DNA of 64,000 nt from the NCBI RefSeq assembly GCF_000710915.1, contig NZ_BAUA01000197.1, positions 1-64,000 on the forward strand, given 5' to 3'. A model generated the notes under the pieces. That model saw only the letters and a program-made list of their open reading frames with translations, made no database searches and had not been told where the DNA came from. This document shows, in pieces, positions 38,839-47,846 of the stretch. The position numbers and the translations under genes are program-made. This DNA comes from Nocardia brasiliensis IFM 10847 (lineage in GTDB: Bacteria; Actinomycetota; Actinomycetes; Mycobacteriales; Mycobacteriaceae). Numbering within the stretch: position 1 is the stretch's first letter; every line of letters begins with the position of its first letter.

Positions 38839-40299
38839 ATGGACGAGCGGTCACCGAATCGGTGGATGGTAAAGACGATTCGCCGGATGACGGGCCGAGT
38901 GCCTGCCGCCGCGGTCGAAAGCTCTACGAGCCAGAGCGCGGCCGCGCCGATCGCGGTGGCGCCGGGCCGACTGCCGGTGCTGGGGCATCTGGTGCCGCTG
39001 CTGCGAGATCCGTTGGGGTTCATGACTTCTCTGCCCGCGCACGGTGATCTGGTCGGGATCGGACTCGGACCGATGACGGCGGTGGTGATCTGCGATCTCG
39101 AACTGACCAGGCAGGTCCTGCGTCAGGACCGCATCTTCGACAAGGGCGGGCCGCTGTTCGACAGCGGGCGCGAGCTGGTCGGGGAGGGCCTGGCGACGTG
39201 CCCGCACGCGAAACATCGACGGCAGCGCCGGCTACTGCAACCAGCGTTCCATGCCAAGCGCCTCACCGGGTACACGCCCGTGATGGCCCAGAAGATCGCC
39301 GAACTGGTCGACTCCTGGCCGGACGGACAGGTCGTCGATGTGAAAGCCGAACTGCACACCTTCGCCGCCCGCGTGATCGCGGCGACCCTGTTCGATCAAG
39401 CGATCTCGGAGGCGACCCAGGAACGGCTGCTCCACGACGTCGAAGCCGTTTTCGCCGGTGCGATGCGGCACGCGATCGTGCCGGAATGGATGCGTCGGTG
39501 GCCGATCGTGGGCAACCGGGCCTGTATCGACGCGGCGGCCGAGGCGCGTGCCATCCTCGGGGAACTGGTGGCCGCGCGCCGCGCCGCGGGCGACGATCGC
39601 GGTGATCTGTTCTCGGCCTTGGTATTCGCCCGAGACAGTCAGGGCGGCGGGCAACTGACCGAAGGCGAGATCGTCGATCAAGTGCTCACGTTCTTCTTCG
39701 CGGGCACCGACACCAGTGCCGCGACATTGGCCTGGGCGCTGATCCTGCTCGACCAGCACCCCGAGTTCGCCGCCCGGGTGCACGCCGAGGTCGACTCGGT
39801 GCTGGCCGGGCGCTCCGCGGTCAGTGCGGACCTGCCGAGTCTTCAGTTCACCGGCCAGGTGATCGACGAAGTCCTGCGCCTGCACCCGCCGGGCTGGCTG
39901 CAGACTCGGACGGTGACCGAGGACACCGAACTCGGCGGGCACTCGCTGGTCGCCGGGACCACCGTCATCTACAGCTCGTACCTGATCCAGCATCGGGCCG
40001 ACCTGTACCCCGACCCGGAACGTTTCGATCCGGACCGCTTCGCCGCCGACCGCGGCACGCCACCCGCGCGCGACACGATGCTGCCGTTCGCCGCCGGCGC
40101 CCGCAAATGCATCGGCGACACCTTCGCCCTGGCCGAAGCCACCCTCGCGTTGGCGACCATCGCCGCTCGATGGCAATTGCACACCGTCCCCGGCACCGAC
40201 ACCAGCCCCACCCTGGCCGTCGTGCCCCAACCTCGGCAATTGCGAATGAAAGTCACCGCCCGCGCGTCCCAGACCACCCGAACCAGCAGTACCGCCTGA
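38839..40299 (+). CDS. Cytochrome P450
   Basis: This 486-aa heme monooxygenase has an I-helix A-G-T-D-T-S, the E-x-x-R pair in D-E-V-L-R, and the heme loop F-A-A-G-A-R-K-C-I-G with Cys424 as ligand. The style is that of terpene or fatty-acid oxidising bacterial P450s related to pentalenene oxygenase. ATG 38839 has TAGGGAG six bases upstream. No ferredoxin or reductase gene is adjacent. A MarR-type operator lies upstream, so induction by a small molecule is possible. The 4.6-6.4 kb terpene genes are too far away to assume a shared pathway. Confidence 0.9.
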   Translation: MDERSPNRWMVKTIRRMTGRVPAAAVESSTSQSAAAPIAVAPGRLPVLGHLVPLLRDPLGFMTSLPAHGDLVGIGLGPMTAVVICDLELTRQVLRQDRIFDKGGPLFDSGRELVGEGLATCPHAKHRRQRRLLQPAFHAKRLTGYTPVMAQKIAELVDSWPDGQVVDVKAELHTFAARVIAATLFDQAISEATQERLLHDVEAVFAGAMRHAIVPEWMRRWPIVGNRACIDAAAEARAILGELVAARRAAGDDRGDLFSALVFARDSQGGGQLTEGEIVDQVLTFFFAGTDTSAATLAWALILLDQHPEFAARVHAEVDSVLAGRSAVSADLPSLQFTGQVIDEVLRLHPPGWLQTRTVTEDTELGGHSLVAGTTVIYSSYLIQHRADLYPDPERFDPDRFAADRGTPPARDTMLPFAAGARKCIGDTFALAEATLALATIAARWQLHTVPGTDTSPTLAVVPQPRQLRMKVTARASQTTRTSSTA

Positions 40300-40314
40300 G
40301 ACCTGCCACCGCCG

Positions 40315-40533
40315 TCAGGCGGAACGGCGCCAACCAGGGGAGCCGCCCGTCGGCGAGCCCGCTGACCGCAGTTCGACAGTTCGCCCAGCGCCGAGCGCTG
40401 GGGCGAGCCGGTTACCGCGCTCGGACCGCTGGTGCAGTTCTTTCCACTGCTGGCCCATCAATTCCGCGGGGGATTCGGGCGCGATGAACCCGTCCAGTGA
40501 CATGGATACGCTGAAGAAGACCTTTCCGGCCAT
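40315..40533 (-). pseudogene. Truncated dihydrofolate-reductase-like (RibD C-domain) gene
   Basis: The frame begins in a TGATG overlap with the SRPBCC gene and encodes a typical RibD-C/DHFR-family start (M-A-G-K-V-F-F-S-V-S-M-S-L-D-G-F-I-A). It then loses similarity after about residue 40 and stops after 72 residues. Intact relatives have 180-200 residues. The loss of the NADPH-binding half means it is probably non-functional. In intact operons of this layout (ArsR, AHSA1/SRPBCC, RibD-C) all three genes are full length. Confidence 0.65.
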
Positions 40534-41033
40534 CAGTTCTGCACACCTGCCGCGACGAGTGCGGTGACGTAGGCCGCGAGTGCGTCGAGGGTCTGGCGGC
40601 CGCCCTCGACAGCGTGGTACTTCTCGACCGCTTCGTCGCGTAATTGCTTGGTGGGAAACACTGTTCGCATCTCGATCCGGGTCGCCGCACCGTCCGGGGT
40701 GAACGTCAGGACCGACTCGAAGGCGTTCGGATCGTCGCTGGACTCGCCGTGCAGCATCGCGATCCGCGCCGGCGGGGTGATCTCGGTCCAGGCGATCCAC
40801 TCCTGGTAGTCCGTCCCGTCCGGCCCGTGCATCACGAAATCCCAGGCGCCGCCTACGCGGAACTCGAATGCCCGCGTGGTGGTGGAGAACCCCTCCGGTC
40901 CCCACCACCGCGACAGATGCCGGACCGCGGTGAACGCCTCGAACACCAACTCCCTTGGGGCGTCGATGATCCGGCTGATCACGACCTCGCGTTCGGCGGT
41001 CGCCGACTGCGTTGTTCCGCCCGGTTCGCTCAT
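40533..41033 (-). CDS. SRPBCC/AHSA1-family protein
   Basis: This 166-aa protein has the START/Bet v1-like fold typical of AHSA1-domain proteins. Key segments are R-I-I-D-A-P-R-E-L-V-F-E-A-F at the start, R-W-W-G-P-E-G-F, and a C-terminal helix A-V-E-G-G-R-Q-T-L-D-A-L. Such proteins bind a hydrophobic ligand; specific functions are mostly unknown. The ATG lies in a TGATG overlap with the ArsR gene, a standard pairing in actinobacteria. Confidence 0.85.
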   Translation of the reverse strand: MSEPGGTTQSATAEREVVISRIIDAPRELVFEAFTAVRHLSRWWGPEGFSTTTRAFEFRVGGAWDFVMHGPDGTDYQEWIAWTEITPPARIAMLHGESSDDPNAFESVLTFTPDGAATRIEMRTVFPTKQLRDEAVEKYHAVEGGRQTLDALAAYVTALVAAGVQN

Positions 41034-41377
41034 CAGTTCTCCTTTTGCCTCTCCTGCTTCAGGTCCTGCACGTACTCGTCCAGCCGGTCGAAGCTCTCGT
41101 TCCAGAACCGCTCGAACCCGCCGGTCCATTCGTGCACCGGTCGTAGCCCGCGGGCGTGCAACCCGTACAGGCGTTGCTTGCCTGCCTTGCGATCCCGCAC
41201 CAGCCCGACTTCTCGGAGCACCCGCAGGTGCTTGGACGCCCCCGGCTGGGTCATCCCCAGCTCCTGCGCCAGCTCACTCACCGGTCGCTCGCCCGCCCGC
41301 AACAGCATCAGGATGTCGCGGCGCTGCGGCTCGGCGATGGCGTTGAAGACGTCCGATGTGGTAGCTGCTCGTGCCAT
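41033..41377 (-). CDS. ArsR-family regulator
   Basis: This 114-aa winged-helix repressor has V-S-E-L-A-Q-E-L-G-M-T-Q-P-G-A-S-K-H-L as its recognition region and lacks the metal-binding cysteines of classical ArsR, so its inducer is likely organic. ATG 41377 is chosen over 41389 because a well-formed -10 box (TATGAT) covers the upstream ATG. The predicted transcription start is at or next to the A of ATG 41377. It leads the operon with the SRPBCC protein and the broken RibD-like gene. Confidence 0.88.
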   Translation of the reverse strand: MARAATTSDVFNAIAEPQRRDILMLLRAGERPVSELAQELGMTQPGASKHLRVLREVGLVRDRKAGKQRLYGLHARGLRPVHEWTGGFERFWNESFDRLDEYVQDLKQERQKEN

Positions 41378-41412
41378 GAGCGCAATCATATTCCGATATG
41401 GGTATACGTCAA
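41377..41412 (-). promoter_or_regulatory. Promoter of the ArsR operon, probably leaderless
   Basis: On the minus strand TTGACG (41412-41407) and TATGAT (41390-41385) are 16 bp apart, close to the vegetative sigma-factor consensus. Seven bases follow before the A of ATG 41377, so the mRNA should begin at or next to the start codon. Consistent with that, there is no ribosome binding site. Leaderless mRNAs are common in actinobacteria. Confidence 0.6.
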
Positions 41413-41483
41413 GCGCCGGTGAAATCTAGGATTGCCCGTGAGCCCGCAACGGTGGGCCCGCATAGATTGATGAGGAGCCGATT

Positions 41484-42125
41484 GTGTCGGACACGTTTGT
41501 CGTAGCTGCGCGAATTCCCATGGGGCGGGAGGCATTCGAGCAATGGCTGACCACACCGGCGCCGGGGACGGAGGTCATCGAGAATCCCGGCGCGATGTAC
41601 GACCGCTGGTTCTGGGACGGGAAAACACCGGATTGGCGGCAGGCAGAGAGCGGGGTAACGCCCCGGGAGTACTTCGCCGACTGTTTCGGCGAGGACACCG
41701 GTGGACTGACGTATGTGCTCAGATACCGAGCGGGGGCGCTCGAGGCGTATCTGATGCACTTCGGGTTCTGTGCATCGAACATCTATACCGCGCTGGTGAT
41801 GCTCGCCGCGGCAGGGCGATTGAGCTCCACGGCAGCACCGAGCACGGTCTTGTTCTGGGCAGAGACCAGCGGGTCGATGTTCGCGGCCGATTCGAACGGA
41901 TGGCTGGCCACCCTGTCGGTGGGAATCGACGGCGCGCGGTTCACTGCCGATATCGATCTCACCGCGACGATCGCGCAGCTGCGGCCGGCCGAGGCGAGCT
42001 ATTTCGATCTGCTCACCCGGTTGGCCGAGGTGCAGGAAGCTGTCGGCGGCGAAGGGGAGTCGAGCTTCGCCGCGATCGCGCGCGATCCACGATTCGTGGA
42101 CGCCGCGGTGCTCGCCCGGAGTTGA
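41484..42125 (+). CDS. Hypothetical protein
   Basis: This 213-aa protein starts at GTG 41484 with GAGGAG six bases upstream, so it is clearly translated. It has no signal peptide or TM helix and is acidic, with aromatic-rich stretches (Y-D-R-W-F-W-D-G, then Y-L-M-H-F-G-F-C). I do not recognise the family. It is divergent from the ArsR operon. A role in polymorphic-toxin or immunity networks is conceivable from its general look but not supported by any motif. Confidence 0.7.
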   Translation: MSDTFVVAARIPMGREAFEQWLTTPAPGTEVIENPGAMYDRWFWDGKTPDWRQAESGVTPREYFADCFGEDTGGLTYVLRYRAGALEAYLMHFGFCASNIYTALVMLAAAGRLSSTAAPSTVLFWAETSGSMFAADSNGWLATLSVGIDGARFTADIDLTATIAQLRPAEASYFDLLTRLAEVQEAVGGEGESSFAAIARDPRFVDAAVLARS

Positions 42126-42156
42126 GCACCCGGCACGGTGCCGCGCCTACGTTTCG

Positions 42157-42564
42157 TCAGTGCCGGGCATGCCTGGTTTCGTACCACTGGTCGCCGACCG
42201 GTTCGCCCGCCAAGTTCCAGCTCCACGACTCGACGGGTGTGATTCGCAGGTAGTGGCCGGGCCCTACCATACCCACGCGCTGGACCGGTGGTTCTGTACG
42301 ACCGTACACGCGAATGCCACGGGCGACAAAGGGATCGAGGGAGACGAGATCATCGATGACGAGCGCGATTTCGGCGTTGCCCGCGCAGACATTGCGTGCC
42401 TTGCGCGTCCCGGGGAAGGTCGCGCCGCCGCCGACCCAGAAGTAGGCGCCATCGAATTCGAAGGCGACGGGGACGACGTCGGGCTGCCCGTTCGTGGCGC
42501 GGGTGGCCAGGCGCGCGACCGGCTGCGACCGGAGATACTCGACTTCTGCGTCGTTGAAGGTCAT
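42157..42564 (-). CDS. PPOX-class F420-dependent enzyme
   Basis: This 135-aa split-beta-barrel flavin/F420 protein has the typical start with A-R-L-A-T-R (about 17-22), Q-P-D-V-V-P-V-A-F near residue 27 and K-A-R-N-V near residue 56. It belongs to the PNPOx-like superfamily and, in its actinobacterial form, commonly uses F420H2. The substrate is unknown. It converges on the preceding hypothetical gene with a 31-bp gap. Confidence 0.8.
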   Translation of the reverse strand: MTFNDAEVEYLRSQPVARLATRATNGQPDVVPVAFEFDGAYFWVGGGATFPGTRKARNVCAGNAEIALVIDDLVSLDPFVARGIRVYGRTEPPVQRVGMVGPGHYLRITPVESWSWNLAGEPVGDQWYETRHARH

Positions 42565-42723
42565 TGGCGGATTATGTCGCGCAACATCGAATCAAGTCGG
42601 GGTTCGCTCGGCTTCGGCGTTGCGTCACTCGATGACGCGCTCGCCGCGCTGAACCCGACCGAACGGCGCAAAGGTAAGACCGTTATTCGCTTGCGGCCCT
42701 ATAGTGTTCGCGTACCCCGCGCT

Positions 42724-43608
42724 TCATGAGCGGCGCGCCCGCAGTATGCGGACCGGTCGCAGTGCCTGCGGATCGTCCTCGAACTCCGCGGACCCGCCGA
42801 GGTAACCGGCGATGAGGTCCGCGGCCGCGTGGTCTTCGACGTCCGTGAGGCCGAGCGCGCGCAATTGATCTGCGATGTCGTCCGGCGTGAAGTAGCTGAA
42901 CCAAGGTTCGCCGACCGCCGCCGCCCGCTCTGCGCGTGCCAGCAACTCCGCGCGATTCGCACCGGTGTCCGCCAAGTAGTCGAAGATCACCTGGACCGGC
43001 GCTGCTTGACCGGCAAGGTATTCGAGGGTGGCACTGGCGGCCTCGGGAGTCAGATAGAAGACGACGCCGAGCCACACGAACACGGCGGGCTCGGACCGGC
43101 TGAATCCGGCCTCCGCCAATTGTGTTGCCAATAGGTCTGTTTCGAAGTCGACCGGTACGAAAGCCGACAGCTCAGGCAGGTCGATACCGGCCGCGGCCAG
43201 AAGTTGACGTTTCCATTTCTGGGTAGCGGGATGATCGACCTCGAACACCCGCAGTCCGGGATGCGGGTTGCGGTAGGCGAAGGTGTCCAGACCTGCGCCG
43301 AGGATCACGACCTGCCGCACGCCCTCCGCGACGGCTTCGGCCACCCGATCCTCGGCGAATCGGGAACGAGCGGCGAAGAACAGCCGCCGCGGCCGATCGC
43401 TGACGCCGAGCCGCAGTATTCCCAGGCCGTCATCACTCTCGGGACGAGCCGCTGACGACTGCCCCGCTTCCGTCAGCTCGTCCACCCCGACACCCAGCAG
43501 GCGCACAGCCAAGGGGTCCGTGAGAATCCTGGGCTGATCAGCGATTTGGTGATAGGCACGCGCGTAAGCAGTGGCGAGCGCGGTCCGGCTCGGTCCCTCA
43601 TTCTCCAT
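42724..43608 (-). CDS. Class I SAM-dependent methyltransferase (LCMT/TIGR00027-like)
   Basis: This 294-aa methyltransferase has the motif V-V-I-L-G-A-G-L-D-T-F-A-Y-R near residue 100 and the acidic E-V-D-H-P loop near residue 122. This is diagnostic of the leucine-carboxyl-methyltransferase-like group that is strongly expanded in mycobacteria and Nocardia. Natural substrates are mostly unknown. It is flanked by about 160-200-bp gaps and appears monocistronic. Confidence 0.85.
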   Translation of the reverse strand: MENEGPSRTALATAYARAYHQIADQPRILTDPLAVRLLGVGVDELTEAGQSSAARPESDDGLGILRLGVSDRPRRLFFAARSRFAEDRVAEAVAEGVRQVVILGAGLDTFAYRNPHPGLRVFEVDHPATQKWKRQLLAAAGIDLPELSAFVPVDFETDLLATQLAEAGFSRSEPAVFVWLGVVFYLTPEAASATLEYLAGQAAPVQVIFDYLADTGANRAELLARAERAAAVGEPWFSYFTPDDIADQLRALGLTDVEDHAAADLIAGYLGGSAEFEDDPQALRPVRILRARRS

Positions 43609-43807
43609 ATTCGGAACCTACTCATGAAATCGGCGCGAGCACCATGAACTCGGCCACACCGGGTGTTTGCTGAGTCGGCAGGGGATGAACCACCTGGGGG
43701 CTTTGCCCGACATGATCGGACGCAATCCGTGTCAGCCCGGTGTCAGGGCGATGTCAGGCCAGGCGCTGAAAGTTCATGAAGTCCGCACTCAGAAAGGGAT
43801 TTCAGCA

Positions 43808-45073
43808 ATGACAAGTGCAATGAACCAGAACGGTGTCGAGGACGGATGGGGCAAGGTCGCCGACGCGTTCCGCGCGAACTTCGCCAACTTCGGTGAGCGC
43901 GGCGCGGCGTGCTGTGTGTACGTGGACGGCCGCCGCGTCGTCGACCTGTGGGACGGGGTCGCCGGTCGTGAGGTGGGTGGTTCCGATGACGAGGCGGCCG
44001 AGCAGCCTTGGCGCGAAGACACTGTCGTGCGGGTCGCTTCCACGACAAAAGGCGCCACCGCGATCTGCGCCCACCTGCTGGCTCAGCGTGGTCAGCTCGA
44101 TCTGGACGCTCCGGTGGTCCAGTACTGGCCGGAGTTCGGCGCGCACGGCAAAGACCGGATTCCGGTGCGCTGGTTGCTGTCTCATCAGGCCGGCCTGCCG
44201 GTCGTCGACGGGCCGCTCACCTTCGAGCAGGCGTGCGCCTGGGATCCGGTCATCCGCGCGCTCGAGGCGCAGCCGCCGCTGTGGGAGCCGGGCACCGAGC
44301 ATCTCTATCACGCGGTCACCTACGGCCACCTGGTCGGGGAAGTGGTGCGGCGGATCTCCGGCAAGTCGCTCGGTACGTTCTTCGCCGACGAGGTCGCGGC
44401 CCCGCTGGGGCTGAGTGCCTGGATCGGGCTGCCCGAGGAGCACGAGCACCGTGTCGCACGGATCGACTACGCCGATCCCTTCAGCGTGGAAGAACTGACC
44501 GCGGGGATGATCAAAAGCACTGGGCTGGACGCGGATACGGTTACCGCCTGGATGAACGCCGGGTTCGGGCCCGACGCCGTCTCGCTCCGCGCCGGGTCGC
44601 TCGGCGGTGCGCTGGACAACATGGCCGACCCCGCGACCGCGTACTACACCACGCGGGCGTGGCGCGCAGCAGAGTTCCCGGCCGCCAACATGATCGCGGA
44701 CGCGCGCTCGGTCGCGCGGATGTACGCCGCCACGGTCGGCGAGGTCGACGGCATCCGCCTGCTCGACTCGCCCACGGTCGCGAACGCGATCGAAGTACAG
44801 ACCGAGAAGACCCGGATGCACGGGCTGCCAACGGGATTGGACGTCCCAGCGGATCGCAGCTTCTACATGTCCCTGGGTTTCTGGCGCGCCTGTCCGCCGC
44901 TACCGATGCTCGGACCGTCCTCCTTCGGCCACCCCGGTTCCGGCGGCTCGATCGGCTTCGCCGACCCCGACGCCGGCGTCGGCTTCGCCTACGTCCCGAA
45001 CCTGTGGAACTTCCGGCCCGACGACCCCCGCGCCACCAATCTGGCCCAAGCCGTCCGAACCTGCCTCGGATGA
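43808..45073 (+). CDS. Beta-lactamase-fold serine hydrolase (EstB-like)
   Basis: This 421-aa cytosolic protein has the S-x-x-K motif as S-T-T-K (Ser78, Lys81) and the class C tyrosine motif near L-Y-H-A-V-T-Y-G. A C-terminal G-H-P-G-S-G-G replaces the K-T-G box. These features fit class C esterases such as EstB rather than a true beta-lactamase. No signal peptide is seen, so penicillin-binding activity is unlikely. The ATG at 43808 has a GA-rich ribosome binding site about nine bases upstream. It converges on the next gene with an 8-bp gap. Confidence 0.85.
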   Translation: MTSAMNQNGVEDGWGKVADAFRANFANFGERGAACCVYVDGRRVVDLWDGVAGREVGGSDDEAAEQPWREDTVVRVASTTKGATAICAHLLAQRGQLDLDAPVVQYWPEFGAHGKDRIPVRWLLSHQAGLPVVDGPLTFEQACAWDPVIRALEAQPPLWEPGTEHLYHAVTYGHLVGEVVRRISGKSLGTFFADEVAAPLGLSAWIGLPEEHEHRVARIDYADPFSVEELTAGMIKSTGLDADTVTAWMNAGFGPDAVSLRAGSLGGALDNMADPATAYYTTRAWRAAEFPAANMIADARSVARMYAATVGEVDGIRLLDSPTVANAIEVQTEKTRMHGLPTGLDVPADRSFYMSLGFWRACPPLPMLGPSSFGHPGSGGSIGFADPDAGVGFAYVPNLWNFRPDDPRATNLAQAVRTCLG

Positions 45074-45081
45074 ACGAGGAC

Positions 45082-46263
45082 CTACGGGAACGTTCGAGGC
45101 GTGCTCACCAAGTCGTCGGCAGCGTAGAGCGGACTCCGCGGGGTTACCGGATGCTCCGCGGGCCATACCCGGGCCAGGTCCAGTAGCTGCCGGAGTTCGG
45201 TGTCGAAGTCTTGTGCGGTCGGGAACGGTTGCGGCACAACGCCAGTTCTGGGCGGCAGGGTTCCCGATCGTCTGGACCGCGCTGCGTCCGCCAGACGGCA
45301 CGCGTAATCACGCAGTTTCGCCTCGGATTCGTCGTGCTGGTTCGTGGACGACTCGGTTGCGGCCGGTGCGGCAGCCAGATAGGGGCCCAGATGCAGGAGT
45401 GCGTCCCGGATTTCGACGGTCATTCGTAGCAGACGGGCGGTGGTGTCGCGCCGGGCCGGCCCGTCGACGGGGGACATCACGATCTCCGGCACGGCCGCGG
45501 TGACGTCGCGCCACAGAGGTCGCAATCGGCGGCAGACTCGTCCGTCCCGATCCAGCCCGGCGTGTTCCATCAAGTGCCCGACGACCGGACCCGCTACGAG
45601 CGTGGTGGCGAAGAAGCCGATGCTGGTGAAGGCGAGTTCCACGCGAACGATATGCGGGTAGGGCGGCTGCCAGCCCCAACACAATTCGCCCATGACGACC
45701 ACGACATCCGCATAGAACGGCACGATGGACAGCAGCATCAGTACGCACAGCCCCCGCACCAGCGGTCGGCGGTTCGCGGTGCGTAGTTCGTCGACGACCA
45801 AATGGGTGAACGCCAGCATGGACGCCACGAGGGGCACGCTGTTCGCGGTCCAGAAAACGAGGCCGCCCCAATTCAGGTTGTGCTCGACCAGCCGCCCCGC
45901 CCTTTCCGCGAACGGGCCGGCGAGCATTGTCAGCGCCGTTGAAAGCACCGCGACCGCACAATAGATTCGCTGGCGTCGCCAGGCCGCCTCCGATTCCGCA
46001 CCCGCTTCCCACAGCCGGACGAGACCGTAGAGGTACATGACGATCATCGCAATGCAGCCCAGCGCGAGTTGGTTCGGCACACTGCCGACGCTCGGGGCCG
46101 GAGTGCACCGATACAGCACCAACCCGATCAGAAACCACAGCAGCATCCGATTGGCCAACTGATCGAACATCGTCCTGCTCGTGAAAAGTAGCCTGCCGAC
46201 CCCGATCAAGGCGGTGTAGCCGATCACCGTCCATGCGACGACATCGGAAACCGGTGATACCAA
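45082..46263 (-). CDS. MAB_1171c-like seven-TM protein (DUF6545-type)
   Basis: This roughly 393-aa protein has about seven TM helices in its first 240 residues and a soluble C-terminal domain (L-R-P-L-W-R-D-V near residue 255, then a helix with R-M-T-V-E-I-R-D-A-L). This is the arrangement of the MAB_1171c/DUF6545 family, whose members often accompany XRE regulators. Function is unknown. TTG 46263 is favoured because AGGGAG is five bases upstream; GTG 46287 overlaps its own ribosome binding site. Confidence 0.7.
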   Translation of the reverse strand: MVSPVSDVVAWTVIGYTALIGVGRLLFTSRTMFDQLANRMLLWFLIGLVLYRCTPAPSVGSVPNQLALGCIAMIVMYLYGLVRLWEAGAESEAAWRRQRIYCAVAVLSTALTMLAGPFAERAGRLVEHNLNWGGLVFWTANSVPLVASMLAFTHLVVDELRTANRRPLVRGLCVLMLLSIVPFYADVVVVMGELCWGWQPPYPHIVRVELAFTSIGFFATTLVAGPVVGHLMEHAGLDRDGRVCRRLRPLWRDVTAAVPEIVMSPVDGPARRDTTARLLRMTVEIRDALLHLGPYLAAAPAATESSTNQHDESEAKLRDYACRLADAARSRRSGTLPPRTGVVPQPFPTAQDFDTELRQLLDLARVWPAEHPVTPRSPLYAADDLVSTPRTFP

Positions 46264-46323
46264 CGATGCTCCCTGATGCCCGACCACTCCTTGCGCGGTG
46301 AATCCTACCCACCGCCCTACCGG

Positions 46324-47595
46324 TTACTTCGGGGCGATGAGTTGGGACGGCACCGTAGTTGTGCTGCATCCGGCCGGCACCGGAGCATCGGTCTCGAGGC
46401 GCTCCCGCAGCCAGGCGAACGCGGCAGGGGCGGCCGATAAAATCGTGCTCATGTGCTCGGCGAATTCCTCACGGACGTAGGTGACCCGGGCCCCACGAGC
46501 ACAGAGATCTTCGACCATGCGATCGGTCGACCCTACCGGGATCACTTCGTCCCGCACCGCTTGGAAGACATAGAGCGGCGCAGTGGCCGCGTGGGTTCCG
46601 AGCCTGGCCGCGTTGATAGCTTCCGCGAGCGGCGGCAATGCCAGAACCTGGTCGAGCGGGATGTCGAAATACCGTTTCCAGTCGGACAGGAACTGCTGAA
46701 CCAGAGTGACAGACAGACACTGCGTCTGGATCTGTTCCATCACGGCTGCGCCCTCGGGTGTGAGGTGCGGTTGCATGGCCGCTTTGACCTCGGGATAGGT
46801 GGCGTAATAGGAGGACAGGCCGCTACCGACTATGGCCGAGAACGGCCCGCCGTTCGTGGTGAACAACGCCGCGTCGATATCCGCTCCGGGGCCGCCGTAT
46901 GCGGCGCCGGTCAGATTGAGCTCGGGTGCGTAACTGGGTTGCAGCTCGGCTGTCCAGCCCGTCGCGAACCCGCCGCCCGAATATCCGTACAGGCCCACGC
47001 GGGTTTCGGAGTCGAGACCCAGTGGTGCGAACTGTTCGGCCGCGCGAATGCCGTCCAGCACCATGTAACCGGGCTCCTCGGCAACCGGGAAATGGCCGGA
47101 TCGCCCGCCGAAGTCGGGTACCGATACCACCCAGCCGTTCTGCAACAGGGTCTGCAGATCGGTCAATTGCCCCATGGTTTCCATCGAAGTCTGGGCACCG
47201 GTCTGTAATCCATAGGACGGTACGCACAGTGGACCGGAGGCGTCCTCGAACATTTGCTGCGATACCAACGGCCGGTCCGGCCGGACGTTGTCGGGCAGGA
47301 AAACCGTGGTGACGGTGACATCCGGCTGTTCGAACACGTCGGTGGTGCGATAGAGCAGTTGCCAAGCTTGCGCCGGCAACGGCACCACCAACTGAATCGG
47401 CCGGGATCGCAGAATCGTGCCCGGCGCCGCCGCCGCGAAACCGTCCGGCGGCTGGTAGAACTCATCCACCTGCGGCGCGGGTGGCGCCGCATCCGCCGGA
47501 TTCGATGAGACAATCATCGGTCCGGCCAGAGTCATCATCACGGCCACTGCGGCCACGCCGAACCTGCGGACGCGTCGTTGCGCCTCACTGGACAT
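46324..47595 (-). CDS. Secretory lipase (LIP family)
   Basis: This 423-aa exported lipase has a signal peptide (R-R-V-R-R then a hydrophobic stretch to A-D-A-A). The nucleophile lies in G-Y-S-G-G (Ser206), the aspartate in A-V-R-D-E-V-I-P and the histidine in F-A-E-H-M-S. ATG 47595 has GGAGG five bases upstream, which decides it over ATG 47607. It is the paralogue of the lipase half of the MFS fusion at 29880-32840. The enzymes of this family are related to fungal secreted lipases and cleave acyl esters outside the cell. Confidence 0.88.
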   Translation of the reverse strand: MSSEAQRRVRRFGVAAVAVMMTLAGPMIVSSNPADAAPPAPQVDEFYQPPDGFAAAAPGTILRSRPIQLVVPLPAQAWQLLYRTTDVFEQPDVTVTTVFLPDNVRPDRPLVSQQMFEDASGPLCVPSYGLQTGAQTSMETMGQLTDLQTLLQNGWVVSVPDFGGRSGHFPVAEEPGYMVLDGIRAAEQFAPLGLDSETRVGLYGYSGGGFATGWTAELQPSYAPELNLTGAAYGGPGADIDAALFTTNGGPFSAIVGSGLSSYYATYPEVKAAMQPHLTPEGAAVMEQIQTQCLSVTLVQQFLSDWKRYFDIPLDQVLALPPLAEAINAARLGTHAATAPLYVFQAVRDEVIPVGSTDRMVEDLCARGARVTYVREEFAEHMSTILSAAPAAFAWLRERLETDAPVPAGCSTTTVPSQLIAPK

Positions 47596-47682
47596 GTCGA
47601 CCTCCATTGTTCGAATTCACCGGCCTCGCGGTCGCGGAGCCGGAACCACCCGAAATGCACGTACTGATACATATCATGCCCT

Positions 47683-47792
47683 GTGTCTCAATAAGACACT
47701 ATATGTCGGGTGTCTCAAAGGCAAGTGATGGGTCGGTTGGATCGCGCCTCGTTGGTCACATTGCCGATGAGACACATCGGGCGTAGTGTCTC
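47683..47792. promoter_or_regulatory. TGTCTCA operator cluster between lipase and HD-domain genes
   Basis: GTGTCT-N5-AGACAC (47683-47699) is a perfect inverted repeat. GAGACAC (47769-47775) and GTGTCTC (47786-47792) form a second, wider one (10-bp spacer). Further TGTCTCA/TGAGACA half-sites lie at 47711 and 47796. All are in the 251-bp divergent gap, so one regulator probably controls both genes. No regulator gene is adjacent. Confidence 0.5.
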
Positions 47793-47846
47793 CGATGAGA
47801 CATCGGGCATTATGTGTATCAACCCGCAAGGAATCGAGGTTCGATC

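Noticed and set aside
4633..40299. A single terpenoid cluster including the P450
   Set aside because: The P450 is more than 30 kb from the terpene genes, with many unrelated units between and its own regulatory site.
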